This document shows, in pieces, positions 12,501-23,129 of a DNA stretch of 64,000 bases (position 1 is its first letter; the number at the start of each line of letters is the position of its first letter). The translations under genes and the position numbers were made by a program. Origin of the DNA: Episyrphus balteatus (Eukaryota; Arthropoda; Insecta; Diptera; Syrphidae); NCBI RefSeq assembly GCF_945859705.1, contig NC_079134.1, positions 51,886,402 to 51,950,401 on the forward strand. The letters run 5' to 3'. Under the pieces are notes generated by a model. That model was not told the origin of the DNA. It was given only the letters and a program-made list of their open reading frames with translations, and did not search any database.

Positions 12501-15500
12501 CCCGCCTTCTGTCTGAAGAGCATAATTCATTACCTTTTTTACGTAGCGATTCATATTTTTCCCTAGTTTAGCTGCGATCTGTGAGAATAAATAAAAATTT
12601 ATATCATAATGAATTACCCCACATAAAAACATAGGTAACCTCGAAAACAGCCAAAATGATGTTTTTTGGCATTTTCTAACGGTAATATTTGAAAAACGGA
12701 GGCCAATAAAATTTTTCTGATTTCAGATTCGAGTTCAGCTAATCAAAAACCTATGGAAAAGTTTATTTGGGTCCTTGTGGCAAAAACCTTGTTGACCAGT
12801 GTAGTCTAAGACCAGTTGTGATTAGGGATGGGTCGAAATTTCAGTAACAGGTATTCGAAAGTAGCAATAACAACTTGCTACTCATCAGGCAAAATACCTG
12901 TTACTGAAATAACAGTTAATAGATATTTTCATTATCTAAAATAAATTTAAATAATATTATTTTTTTTTTTTGCAATCCAAGAAAATTTTCAGTAATAAGG
13001 TTGATAAAATGAAAAAAACCTACTAATTATCCAAACAACTTTCTCTAATCCTACAAAAATAACTAATTTTATCGGTAATAATCTGTAATACTTGTTACTC
13101 GGATGAAAATAATCTGCTTAGTCAAAATTATAAAGGAACTTATAATACCACAATTTATCATTTAGTTTTTTTTTTGGTTTTTTGAGATATCAGATTTTAG
13201 ATACGACAAAAAGTGTTTGTATCCGTTTTTGAAAAGTCACTCCTCAATTTTGTTGATCGCGCCTTTAATTCTATCAAATTAGAGAAATTAAAAAGTATCG
13301 TTATTTTACCGTTTGTTAGCAACAGCATTCAGCACCTAAGCAACCAATGAGAAGAGGAATTGAAAATTCTTATAAGAAAGAGAAAGTGTGCTGAAGAAAA
13401 AAATCTAAATCTATCTAATTGAAAATTTGAATGCGATTTGTGAGTTCTGTTTTTGGTGTTGAGAACGAAATTTGATTTTTATCCAATTTATGATTATATA
13501 ATTCGAGTTGTGAATTCTAAATGCGATTTGTGAACCTATCGATTTATATTAGATTTTTGATTTTTCGAGTGATCTTGTTATCTCGTGCCCGAACTGCTTA
13601 GTCAAATCCGTTTTTTTAAAGCGATTTGAACTATAATCTTTAATAAACTTAAAAAAAAGCAAAGTGAAGTGCACTAGTGCAGTGAAAGTGTGAAGTGACT
13701 AAGAAACCAGGTTCGAAAAGAACCTTTTTGTTTCAGGATCAGGACTACTCAGCAATACCAACACCTACAACATGAGCTCTCGAATAAAGAGAAGTTCCAT
13801 TTGGGAGCATTTTACCCCAATTGAAACTGACTCAGAATTTGCTAAATGCAAAATCTGCAAGTCTAAACTCTCTTTCAAGAGCTCAGTCACAAATTAAAAA
13901 AAACACATGACCAGCAAGCACCCCACTGTCCAAATGGTGCAGGATAATCGACCAGTACGAGTACGACTTCAAAGTAGATCTAAACTAGGACAAAGGGTAA
14001 GTGAAAGTTCAAAAATTAAAAAAAAAATAATTTTTTGGGATCTACCTATCCTAGATACTTAAGTAGTGCAGTTTTGGATTCATTAAATTCTTAAAAATAT
14101 TTTTGGCGAAAGGGTGTTTTTTAGATGGGTTGAGTTATGAATGAGAAGGGGAGGTAGGTATCATAACAGCTAACATGAATTTTGTTTTATTTTTCAAAAT
14201 GCATTTCGAGTGTTTTATTTACTCGAAACATAGAAATGATGAATTTAAAATTTTTTGGAGGTGCGAGAAATTTCAGAGCTTGAGATGTCGTGGCAAGGCA
14301 ATCTCAAGGGGATTGACCGTTGCTGTGAAACAGGAGCACAACCACGGCTCTTCCCCAGTGCTCTGCGAAAAAGCTCGAGTATCCCAGAATTTTCGAAATG
14401 ACGCAGCTACTTGCTCTGATCCTCCCAGAACAGTAGTTGCAAGAGTGATGCAAGGAGTTTCATCTGAAGCCATCATCCGTGGCCCGTGGGCCAAAAACAT
14501 CATCTCTCCAAACAAAGGTAGAATGGGAACGGCGGAGACAAGACCATAGAAGGCCAATCCCGCACACCTTGGCTGACATTATGACTTCCCTTTTCCACTG
14601 ACCTGTGTATGACAAGAACTGAGGTCCCCCAAAATTCCTTGCTTTCCGACACAAGAAGCGGAGATCGTCAACGAATAATAATATTCGGTTTGGAGCCAGA
14701 CCGAAGGCACCTCTCAAGTTGTGAGACCTGGTTTCTGGATGGGACCTTCAAGGTATGTCCCAGAATGTTCTACCAGTTTTGGGTGGTGCATGGCTTTTTT
14801 CGCAACAAGGTTCTGCCATTGATTTATTGCCTGCTTCCCAACAAGGACGAAGCCACATGTCAGCACCCAAACATCTACAAGCAGCTGGAAGGCCTGCTAA
14901 CTGAGCACGTCCGTATTAATGCTCTTTCTGACAGACTTGATGCGGGCGGACTCTTCCCACTACACAAGGGTAGAGTATCAGCAGACAAATGAAAAGCTGC
15001 TCAGAATAATCAGCCGATACGATGACATGCCTCTATAGGAGTACCTCCATGCGTGAGCTCAGTTCCTGGAGGATTAAAGAAGATGAAACTTCTATCATAC
15101 CATAAATTTTGTATGAGTGGTTAGGAGTCAATTTTCTCACAACTTTACGATCCCCGCTTCCTGTGTCGGCCAGCAAGATATTTGGGGGACCTCAGTTCTT
15201 GTCATACACAGGTCAGCGGGAATCATAATGTCAGCTAGGGTGTGCGGGATTTGACTTCCATGGTCTTGTCTTCGACGTTCCCGTTCTACTTTTGTTTGGA
15301 GGGATGATGTTTTTGGCCCATTGATGATGGCTTCAGATGAAACTCCTTGCATCACTCTTGCAACTACTGTTCTGGAAGGATCAGGGCAAGTAGATGCCTC
15401 ATTCCGAGCATTCTGGGAGATGCGAGCTATTTCGCAGAGCACTGGGGAAGGGCAATGGTTGTGCTCCTACATCGCAACAACGGTCCATTCCCTTTGAAAT

Positions 15501-16619
15501 TACCCTCCCACGACATCTCAAGCTCTGAAATTTCATTAATGTTTTTTTTTTAATGTCAAAAAAAAATACGAAATTGGAGGTCTGAACAGGGTCTACAAAT
15601 TTGATTTTAATATTTTTTTGGATATTCAACACCAAAAAAATAGATAATGTCAAAAAACAAATCGCATATCGTAAATTTTTGACTATTTTGATCGATATCT
15701 CGAAAACGGTTCATGATACGCAAAAAATGTGTAAAACCTGAATTGTAGAACATGGTAAAAGCTACAAAAAACTTCCTTGTAATATTTTCGTATCTCGAAG
15801 GATAGCCGAGTTATTTTCAAAAAAGTTATAATTTGACTGGACTATCTTCGGAAACACGGGTCTTAAGTTTGTTACTATGATTCTTAATCAATAAACAAAA
15901 CTTTAAAATTACAATTACACAGGTTAAGATATGAACAACTTTTTTCACACTGAACTTTTTCTACTATAGAAAAAAAAAACAAGTAAATAGTAGGCATTTA
16001 AACTTCTGTTAAAAGTTAACAGTACCTACAGAACAGAAACAAAACCAACCAACAATTCAAAAATAACTACTCATTTATGCAAATTTATCTCTTTTTTTTA
16101 CAGAAGTAGTACTTCTGCAATACATACCACAGTTGGTGGATGAGGAAGGACAATGACATCATCCAACGAAGCACCTGACATTTCCTCTTCAAAAAACCAC
16201 GTACGACGATTATAGAACGTCATGGTGTCGTTATCATGCCATATGATGTCCTCTTTAGATCTTTTCTCACGAAAAACATACGGGCCATGTTGGTTAAAGT
16301 TTGGTTTGACATTGTGGTTAGTTGCCTCCTGCATATTTGTCCAATTAAAGAGATAAATATACATGTAATTTGTGATTGGTGGATTCAACCATTTTTTGAA
16401 CATCCAAGAATTCGGACTCAAATGAAATAACTGACAAAAAAAATAATAGATATTGTATCATGAATATATTACAAATGCCAAAAAGCTTACACCATCGACA
16501 AATGATTCAATAGCTGCTGGTGATAATGTTACTAAAAGAACTCCGCTCACTAAACACAAAACTCCGATTGTGATTAACCAGGTTTTCTTCTGAAGCGGGC
16601 TGCAACTATTGCAACACAT
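9543..16619 (-). CDS. croquemort-like CD36-family receptor, gene A (complete, 5 exons)
   Basis: Exons: 16491-16619, 16128-16430, 11779-12578, 11626-11716 and 9543-9695. Donors are GTAAGC, GTATGT, GTAAAT and GTAAGA and all acceptors are AG. The joined frame gives 491 residues, normal for the family. Residues 1-43 hold a Cys-rich cytoplasmic start (MCCNSC) and the first membrane helix. Residues 44-144 include LFNWTN, VKPNFNQHGPYVFRE and RTWFFEEE. The large exon carries the six-cysteine region (CGHINGSTGDIF, MKCFCSEKDEVCPP, SSCLLGAPLYLSLPHFL) with several N-x-S/T sites. The last exon holds the C-terminal helix and a short basic tail. Croquemort-type receptors bind apoptotic cells, microbes and lipids at the haemocyte surface; that function is inferred from homology. 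Introns 2 (3.5 kb) and 4 (1.9 kb) are filled with transposon relics, introns 1 and 3 are about 60 bp. It is the upstream tandem paralogue of gene B. Confidence 0.93.
10340..10758 (-). mobile_element. Tc1/mariner relic in intron 4 of gene A
   Basis: The right end reads, on the minus strand, CAGTGACGTGCAAAGTAATA after a TA at 10759-10760, a typical Tc1-family terminus. Further in, the minus strand yields a degraded N-terminal DNA-binding block (PRQIAENTSDRLKPRS near 10570) and VLWTDETRIDL near 10440, the W-T/S-D-E-T block with the first catalytic Asp. The left terminus is missing. Confidence 0.65.
11251..11551 (-). mobile_element. non-autonomous inverted-repeat element, copy 2
   Basis: Inverted orientation relative to the copy at 1381-2120. 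The ends match that element's repeat over about 28 of 33 bases, and the interior is collinear with 1411-1510 joined to about 1955-2090. It lies in intron 4 of gene A. The 301-bp length against 740 bp in copy 1 reflects the missing central 445 bases. Confidence 0.82.
12823..14010 (+). mobile_element. hAT element 5' part in intron 2 of gene A
   Basis: Starts with TAGGGATGGGTCGAAATTTC, a hAT-style terminus, followed by an inverted pair CAGTAACAGGTA / TACCTGTTACTG at about 12842 and 12895 (subterminal repeats). About 900 bp further in comes a BED zinc finger reading on the plus strand and then a GTAAGT donor-like site at 13997. The rest of the element is absent, replaced by MULE sequence from about 14200, so no target duplication can be read. 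Confidence 0.65.
13772..13940 (+). pseudogene. BED-type zinc finger of a hAT transposase
   Basis: From an ATG at 13772 the frame reads SSIWEHFTPIETD, then AKCKICKSKLSFKSS, a stop at 13894 where NLKKH would be expected, and KKHMTSKHPTVQ. The Cys-x2-Cys ... His-x4-His spacing with an aromatic W-x-x-F lead is the BED finger that opens many hAT transposases. The in-frame TAA (one base from TTA) breaks it. Confidence 0.75.
14265..15000 (+). pseudogene. MULE transposase relic with FLYWCH-like finger
   Basis: The first part reads WRCEKFQSLRCRGKAISRG, then VKQEHNHG, a FLYWCH-type finger (W-x-C ... C ... H-N-H). After a frame break, the ORF at 14609-14992 reads ETWFLDGTFKVCPRMFYQFW and VVHGFFRNKVLPLIYCLLPN followed by KDEATCQ. 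This is the start of the MULE transposase domain: W-x-x-DGTF carries the first catalytic Asp and LPLIYCLLPNKDEATY is its usual partner block. The copy ends before the other catalytic acids. It sits in intron 2 of gene A, opposite to the gene's strand. Confidence 0.8.
15137..15560 (-). repeat. inverted partial copy of the MULE FLYWCH region
   Basis: Its reverse complement matches about 14268-14665 at roughly 85%: the same FQSLRCRG lead, the same TVVARVMQGVSSEAII stretch and the same MTRTEVPQ stretch. Together with 14265-14665 it makes a large inverted repeat of about 400-bp arms and a 480-bp loop inside intron 2. Confidence 0.8.
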
Positions 16620-17877
16620 TTTGAATAAATAAGTTTTTAACTGAAGTGCGAATATCCCAAACGTTGGCCTTTTATTCAATTATTTTGACCAATTATTAAA
16701 AAATTGAGATTCGTTAAAAAAAAAAACTTTATTGCACTTGCCACTCGGCTTATCAATGTTATAGTCCATAGATGATCTTGATAAAATTGTATTCAAATGT
16801 CACAAAATGCAATGATTTTATAACAGCAGCGATTGTTATTTCAGTTCAATGTTCGATATGAAAATGCCACCTTTGTGGTGCGATATATTAAGTATTTTTG
16901 GAATAATAACTTTAATAACAAAATAATAACAATTAGCTAGTAGTCGATACATTCGGCTTTGAGTTATCTTTCCAAATGTTCAGTAACATAAAAAAACACA
17001 ATACTGATTAAATTTTGAGTTTCTCAGAAGCTAAGAATTTTCTTAAGAGTAAGTATGTATCAAAGATAAGGTAGTTTTTTGGGTTAACCTATTTTGTTTG
17101 ATATCTGTAGTTGCTAACACGTATCTAGGCCTGCATCATGATAAAAGTACAAAATCCGCTTTTATTCAACTGATTAGAATTGAACTGGACAGACACTTCA
17201 AGTTCATAACATCGTTTCTCCATGAGTGATATTCGATTCAATACTAACTGACAATCGTCAAGATTAAAACATCGATAATAACGTAGGCACCTATGCAATA
17301 AAATTCTGACTTTGTTTTAAAGTATACTTTTTCTATATTACAAAAAATATCGGAAAGCTCTATAAATTAATTTAGTTGTGATTCAAACCAAATAAGCTCA
17401 AGAAAGAACTCACATTTCTGGGAAGTACAAAAGTGTCTGTTGTTCATTAATATTTAAACATCGTGTTTTTAAATTAAAAACAAAGTACAGAATTTGAAAA
17501 AAAAGAAATCATTGTTGTCTTCACGATGTTTATTCAATAAATAATGAGAGTCAAATCATTATTAATACAGTATTCAAATTGATTACAACAAAAATTAAAA
17601 ATATTTAATTATTTTTTATTTTGATTTTTCTTCGTTTTAATTTGTTTTTTTTTTTTTTATTTTTAAATAGAGTTTTAAATAGAGTTTTAACAAAAATAGT
17701 CTTCTTTTATCTGTTTTTTTTTTATACCGAAAAATAAGTCTGTTTAGAGGTCTAGAAGGAAAAACATTGGATTCTCCAAATTTGTGTTGAAAATAGTTTC
17801 AAAACATTTAAAATTATAGTATCTATGATATAAATTTCAATATTTAAACTTAATTCGACTTTAAAAGTTGAAATTAA
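16620..17877. other. upstream region of gene A
   Basis: About 1.25 kb 5' of the gene A start codon. It is AT-rich with T-runs at 17640-17720. The promoter should be here, but no core motif stands out. Confidence 0.45.
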
Positions 17878-18640
17878 ATGATATTAATATTTATACAATA
17901 TGCTGTCCGTACAATTTGCGGAGCAAAACCAAAAGAAATGAATGATATAAAAAGAGTTAAATCCAAGCTAGAAAATACAAGTGCTTATAAGTATGGAAGT
18001 ATGGTCTTTCAATTCTACACGCTTGGATTCTTAATTAATTTCCTACTCACTCCTGAACACAAAAACCCAAGAACTAAGGAGGAACGAAAAAACCCGATTC
18101 CGTTCTGAGCTAAGCTTGCATGTGGATAAAACCCCTACAAGGCACTGGAAATAGTAAATATGGTAACACGGTTCGCAGATTTTCCCAAAACCATGAATGT
18201 TCTTTAGATATAAGAAGCCACGATGATGAACTTTTAAGGACAAAGAGTTTCTACATTATTCTGCAGACATTATCATCAGGTTTGTCTGTATGTAAATGGA
18301 TTGAAGTTTCGCGTAAATAACATAAACACAGCTCAACAATACATATATGTCAATTTATAAAATGGTACTATGCACATGCCATCTTCAGTGCATAAAATAC
18401 TGATACATAATGAAGTTATAATCAATTCAAATACTTTGCGGTATTAGCCATTAGCCAATTTTCGGAGGATGCACAGGAGTCACGCAACAAGGAATACAAA
18501 AAAATTAGATTATATCATTCCAGAAAATTATCGAGATCAGCGACAAATGACAAATGAGGACATTTTTTATCGCCTACTTTTGACACCCGATATGATTATC
18601 ATAAACCAAATTTTAGTAGATAGGTAGTTTTAAGTACTAT
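17878..18640 (+). pseudogene. relic of a dispersed mobile-element protein
   Basis: Two blocks are recognisable on the plus strand in different frames. The first, near 18125-18300, reads PLQGTGNSKYGNTVRRFSQN, a variant of the G-x-G-N-x-N-D-G-N-T-A-R-R-F-F motif in large dispersed insect ORFs. The second, near 18380-18570, reads SSVHKIL, then after frame changes QFSEDAQESRNKEYKKIRLY and HSRKLSRSATND, matching the usual LPIG-x-x-SEE-x-QE-x-RNK ... HSRK-x-SR tail. Several stops are present. I know this family only as an unnamed transposon-associated protein. Confidence 0.55.
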
Positions 18641-18787
18641 TTTGTTTTCTTTATAGAAAGCCTTTAGCTCTAGTAAGTTTGCTCAAACTTGTAAATGTTT
18701 TCATTTTCTGGTTTGTTTGTGCAAATTGCAAAAACACAACTTGAAATTGTTGCAGTAAGGTCTTGACCAACTTTTATATCTATCAGC

Positions 18788-20255
18788 AGTGTTGCCAGGA
18801 CCGGCTATTTATAGCCAAACCGGCTCCTTCAAAGTTTTCTCCATCTCCTTCATATTCTGATTTCCGATATATCAAAATTTGGCTCCTTAAGTTTTCAATT
18901 TGGCGGTTTTTGGCTCCTTTAAAATTAAAAACTTTTATAATAAAAGAACTTGATTATTTATATTTTATTATGATCACACGCACACCTTAAAAGTCTTCGA
19001 AGTAGATTCTGACGTCTTGCTGAAAAGCCCAATTATGAATGTACCTACTTCCATTCATATATTTTGTTTCCACTCCACAATCCACGTCCTATTGTGAATT
19101 AGAGGAGATAAACACTACACTACACACATTCATTCTTTGAAAAAAGTATTCATTTCCAGGAAATTTATTGGAAAGTTGAAAGGTCTCCGTCTCTCTATAT
19201 TTTTACTTGCTCTATAGGGCAAGTATTGGTTTCGTCTAGAAAAAAAAAATTCGAGGTTTTAATCAAAACCAACATTACTATAATGGAGAAGATCAAAAAA
19301 GTGGTTTTCGTCATGCCGTCCGTCGGTCTGTGCGTATGTGCGTCTGTGCGTCCATATGAACATCGAGCTAGGGCCTAAACGGATGGATAGATTTGCTTGA
19401 AACTTGGTACATATTATTTTTGCGTAATTTCCTAGGTCCGTTTTTTTTATTTTTTTAATATCTCCTTTTTAACGCATATCTCCCATATAACGTTTTCGAG
19501 ATATTGCAATTTTCTCGAAAACGACTCTAACGATTTTGATTAAATTTGGTGTGCGTAATAGTCTTATCGATTCTAACAAATCTGCGTTTTTAGTTTTTTT
19601 CAAAAAATGCGGAGAACGGAAATATGGCGTTGCCGTTTTTCAAAAATTGACATATTTTTTAAGGTTCATATATTTTATCAAAGCATAAGTCAATTTTATT
19701 TAAAATTTACTGATATCATTTTGAAGTTTAAAATGTAAAAAAAGTTAAAAAAAAGTTGTGGAAAAAAAATTTCATTGAATTTTTTTAACTTTCGATGTTT
19801 TTTTTTTTTTTTCTCGACACTTAAAAAATCTAAGATTTCCGAAAAATATTTAAGATAAAGATACTTTGAACTACAAGAGCAAGTACGTGCGACCCAGTTG
19901 TGCATTTTATTTTGTAAGGAATTGGTGCAAATTTAAATTTACGGTTTGTTTTTGTTTTTGAATAATTATTATCTGCGGCGCAATAAGCAAAATTAAAAGA
20001 AAATATAATGAAAGCTGGGAAAAACTGCCGGAATTCACTGGTAACACATTTTAAATGTAAACATTGTGTAACAAATAATCAATTTTATTTGTTTAGGTTG
20101 GTTAACAAGAAACGCAGATGTCCCAGGATTGCATACACTGCAAACTATGCAAGGACAAACTTCGTTCACAAAAAAATTATTTAATAAAACATAAAAATAC
20201 TTCTAAACACAAGCGAAATGTTGAGACTATAGGCTTGTCCAAAGACAAATCTTAA
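18788..20255 (+). mobile_element. hAT-type relic (terminus and BED finger), interrupted
   Basis: Begins CAGTGTTGCCAGGACCGGC at 18788, a common hAT terminus. A degraded N-terminal exon follows at about 20005-20255: ESWEKLPEFTG, a GTAACA...TTTAG intron-like gap (20041-20095), WLTRNADV, a frame slip, then CIHCKLCKDKLRSQKNYLIK and HKNTSKHKRN. The Cys-x2-Cys ... His-x5-His pattern is BED-like. The body of the transposase is absent, and the element at 19204-19890 is inserted between terminus and finger. Confidence 0.6.
19204..19890. repeat. non-autonomous repeat with short inverted ends
   Basis: The left end reads TACTTGCTCTATAGGGCAAG and the right end contains CAAGAGCAAGTA, so about 10 terminal bases are inverted copies. 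The interior has the TCTGTGCGTATGTGCGTCTG-type run and phrases such as CGAGATATTGCAATTTTCTC. No coding sequence. Class uncertain. Confidence 0.45.
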
Positions 20256-20479
20256 TCGATATGTTCTTTTCATTGGTAAACGAATTGATATTCATATCTC
20301 AGTTATAAATTTCACTATAGGAATAACTTCCAGCAGATCCCAATCGAGAAAATTGCAATCTTTGAGATAAAGGATCAGTTAAGGTCAGGTTGCCTGGCGG
20401 TGTTTTTATTTAACTCGTCGATAGTTAAACAACTTGAAATGCAACTTAACCATCAGTACCTACAAGGTTCCCAATTTTA

Positions 20480-20930
20480 AATGGTGGGGTGAGCGTTTTC
20501 CTAATCCGTGCCAAAAAAAGGAAGGCTGGGAGACAAGCCAGTCGCGAACGAGCTTTTACGCATGCCTTGGCAGTGTTCGTCATTTTTGCTTACCCCAGTA
20601 ATCGGCTCTGCCTTAACGACCTACTATTGTTGTATATATATATTTTGAAAATATACAGAAATGACAAGACAGACGTTTTATCATCCGATTTGTTGGCCTA
20701 AAGCCATCGGGGGTTGTTCAGGGAATGCTGGAGGTACTAGCATCCCTAAGCAACCTTCACAACCTACAGGCCAGGCGGTACAAACCACAACCCCGGTGTT
20801 TCGACCATTATCAAGCCTTATAAAGCCTTCGGGTAGCCAAGGCGATACTTCCCACCACCGTAGAAAATAATAGCGAATTTGGAATTCGTAGTTCAAGAGG
20901 GTCTTCATTGTTGGCAAGACCACTAAAAAC
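20480..20930 (+). other. GC-richer fragment, possibly coding relic
   Basis: Less AT-rich than its surroundings. A plus-strand frame from 20661 reads 69 codons with Pro/Ser/Thr-rich content (QPTGQAVQTTTPVFRPLSSL), and another frame takes over from about 20855 into the tandem repeat. It resembles the N-terminal part of a retrotransposon ORF1 in composition only. I cannot assign it. Confidence 0.3.
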
Positions 20931-21160
20931 GAGGAAGCTGGAACTCCACACGAAAACGATCAGATCAAATAAGGAAAGATTGTTGAGGAGTACAACAATC
21001 TTTTTTCGTTGAGCGATTATAACTACCATCAATAAAAATAGACAATAGAGGAAGCTGGAACTCCACACGAAAACGATCAGATCAAATAAGGAAAGATTGT
21101 TGAGGAGTACAACAATCTTTTTTCGTTGAGCGATTATAACTACCATCAATAAAAATAGAC
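20931..21160. repeat. perfect 117-bp tandem duplication
   Basis: GAGGAAGCTGGAACTCCACA at 20931 recurs at 21048, and the 113 bases following each start appear identical. Each copy includes a small hairpin, GATTGTTGAGGAGTACAACAATC-like (stem GATTGTTG / CAACAATC). Absence of divergence means a recent duplication or an assembly artefact. Confidence 0.85.
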
Positions 21161-21297
21161 CTCATGAGGAACCAAATTCTCCTCAAAAGAAATCGATAAT
21201 AATCGAGCCAATTAATTATCAAGTAGCTTGAGATAATGCATACTGATGGTGGATCTCTTATACATCGTGTCGTATGGCGAATGATATATTTAATATT

Positions 21298-22532
21298 ACA
21301 CTGTGCAAGTTTTTTGAAAAAAATTTTTGAGACAGGCGCACGATTAACTGTTTCGCCCTATTTCGGACCCGAGGAATCCATTGGCATCATTAGTTTTTCG
21401 ATTTATCGGTACGACTTCGAACAAAATTTTTTTTGAAAGTTTTTTCAATTATTTTGAGAATTTTCCACTGTTTTTAGTCATTTTTCAATCAAAAACAATG
21501 TTTATATTGCTAATAATTCTGCTCAAACGTTATTTGCTACATTGTAAACAATTTTGAACAATTTATTTGAAAGTTTAGTGATTTTTTTTGAATTTTTTTT
21601 TAAAAAATTGGAATTTTTTACATTGTTATCGTTTTTTCGCACAAAAACAAAAACATGTTCTCTTTTGCACAAATACATAGCATGTTTTCCATTAAAAATT
21701 AATTTAACTGTTAATTTAGTTTTGGTTAAACCTTGACATAATATCGATAGCATCGATAACAAAAAAATATCGAGTATATCGATACTTTACAAAACTATCG
21801 ATAGTTTCAATACTTCCAAATTATTTTACCACAAGGCTACCGATATTATCGATAGCTTTGAAATTAATTAAACACAATTTGAACTACAAGTTAAGTTTTC
21901 GTTTGACATTGGATGTAAACAACGAATTAACATAGTGTTTGGTAGATATCGATAGTTTCCATTGTCGATTGTATCGATAGTTTTAAGAAAAAATATCGGT
22001 AGCCTTGTGGTATAATAATTTGGAAGTATTGAAACTATCGATAGTTTTGTGAAGTATCGATATACTCGATATTTTTTTGTTATCGATGCTATCGATAGTT
22101 TGTCAAAGTTTAACCAACACTAAATTAACAGTTAAATTAATTTTTAATGGAAAACATGCTATGTATTTGTGCAAAAGAGAACAAAAACAGCGAAAAAACG
22201 ATAACAATGTAAAAAATTTCGATTTTTTAAAAAAAATTTCAAAAAAAATCACTAAATTTTCAAATAAATTGTTCAAAATTGTTTACAATGTCTTTCTACT
22301 GGTAGCAAATAACGTTTGAGCAGAATTATTAGCAATATAAACAATGTTTTTGATTGAAAAATGACTAAAAACAGTGGAAAATTCTCAAAATAATTGAAAA
22401 AACTTTCAAAAAAAATTTTGTTCGAAGTCGTACCGATAAATCGAAAAACTAATGATGCCAATGGATTTCTCGGGTCCGAAATATGGCGAAACAGTTATTC
22501 GCGCGCCTGTCAAGAATTTCGACTTGCACAGT
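21298..22532. repeat. 1.2-kb palindromic element with ATCGAT cluster
   Basis: The sequence is its own reverse complement about a centre near 21920, with arms of about 600 bp. CACTGTGCAAG marks both outer ends (21299 and, inverted, near 22531). Matching landmarks include GACAGGCGC at 21331 with GCGCCTGTC near 22503, and CCACAAGGCTACCGATATT at 21829 with its complement at 21992-22010. Between 21740 and 22100 there are eleven ATCGAT hexamers. The arms contain matching 79-80 codon ORFs, probably chance products. This is a fold-back type DNA element; flanking duplications are not clear. Confidence 0.85.
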
Positions 22533-22539
22533 GTTATTA

Positions 22540-23068
22540 TTAAAAAATATATTAATTTATTATTTATCAAGTAATTTCAATACTTGTCATTTTTGATACC
22601 TACTCTGATACAAGTTCAAATATTAAAGCGATAGAACCGAACAACTAAGTTGAACCGCTGCGGTTTCTACATCTTGTGAAGTGCACTTCATAGAATCGTT
22701 GAGTGGAAAATTCTTCTTTAATCGATTTAACAAAAGAGAATTAGTTAAAATGCTTACTAAAAAGTTCGAAGAAGTTGGTATTACTACAAGTAACAAGACA
22801 ATTACGTGATGGTCTTAATGGTTAGAAAAATTGAAAAATTAATAAATACGAGTGCGAGTACAATAATATGTACAATACTGCAGTAATATTCCAACAAGAA
22901 AATTGCTACCGACTCGAGAAGTCATTGTCAATGCTTGAATACATTTTCTACTGTCAAAAAATAATTTCGTGAAAAACCATTCTTACAATGACAATTTCCG
23001 TGACTTTTATATTTTTATAACAAGATTTTTGACATCTTCATTACAACCCCGCCGCGGCGCCTTAATAA
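22540..23068. other. spacer, nothing recognised
   Basis: AT-rich, with no convincing ORF or repeat. Confidence 0.45.
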
Positions 23069-23126
23069 TGGGTTTTGGGGGGTAAGACGTAAGAAAGTTT
23101 CCAGTCTTGCTATGGTTTGTCGATGG
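23069..23126. repeat. end fragment related to the 28122-28384 element
   Basis: GGGTTTTGGGGGGTAAGACG through TTTCCAGTCTTGCTATGGTT parallels the last 60 bases of the element at 28122-28384 (GGGTTTTGGGGGGAAAGACG ... TTTCCAGTCTTGGTATTTTT). Only the right end is present here. Confidence 0.65.
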
Positions 23127-23129
23127 CAG

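Noticed and set aside
20811..21149. 112-codon minus-strand ORF with a repeated hydrophobic segment
   Set aside because: It is produced by the 117-bp tandem duplication read backwards and has no independent support as a membrane protein.
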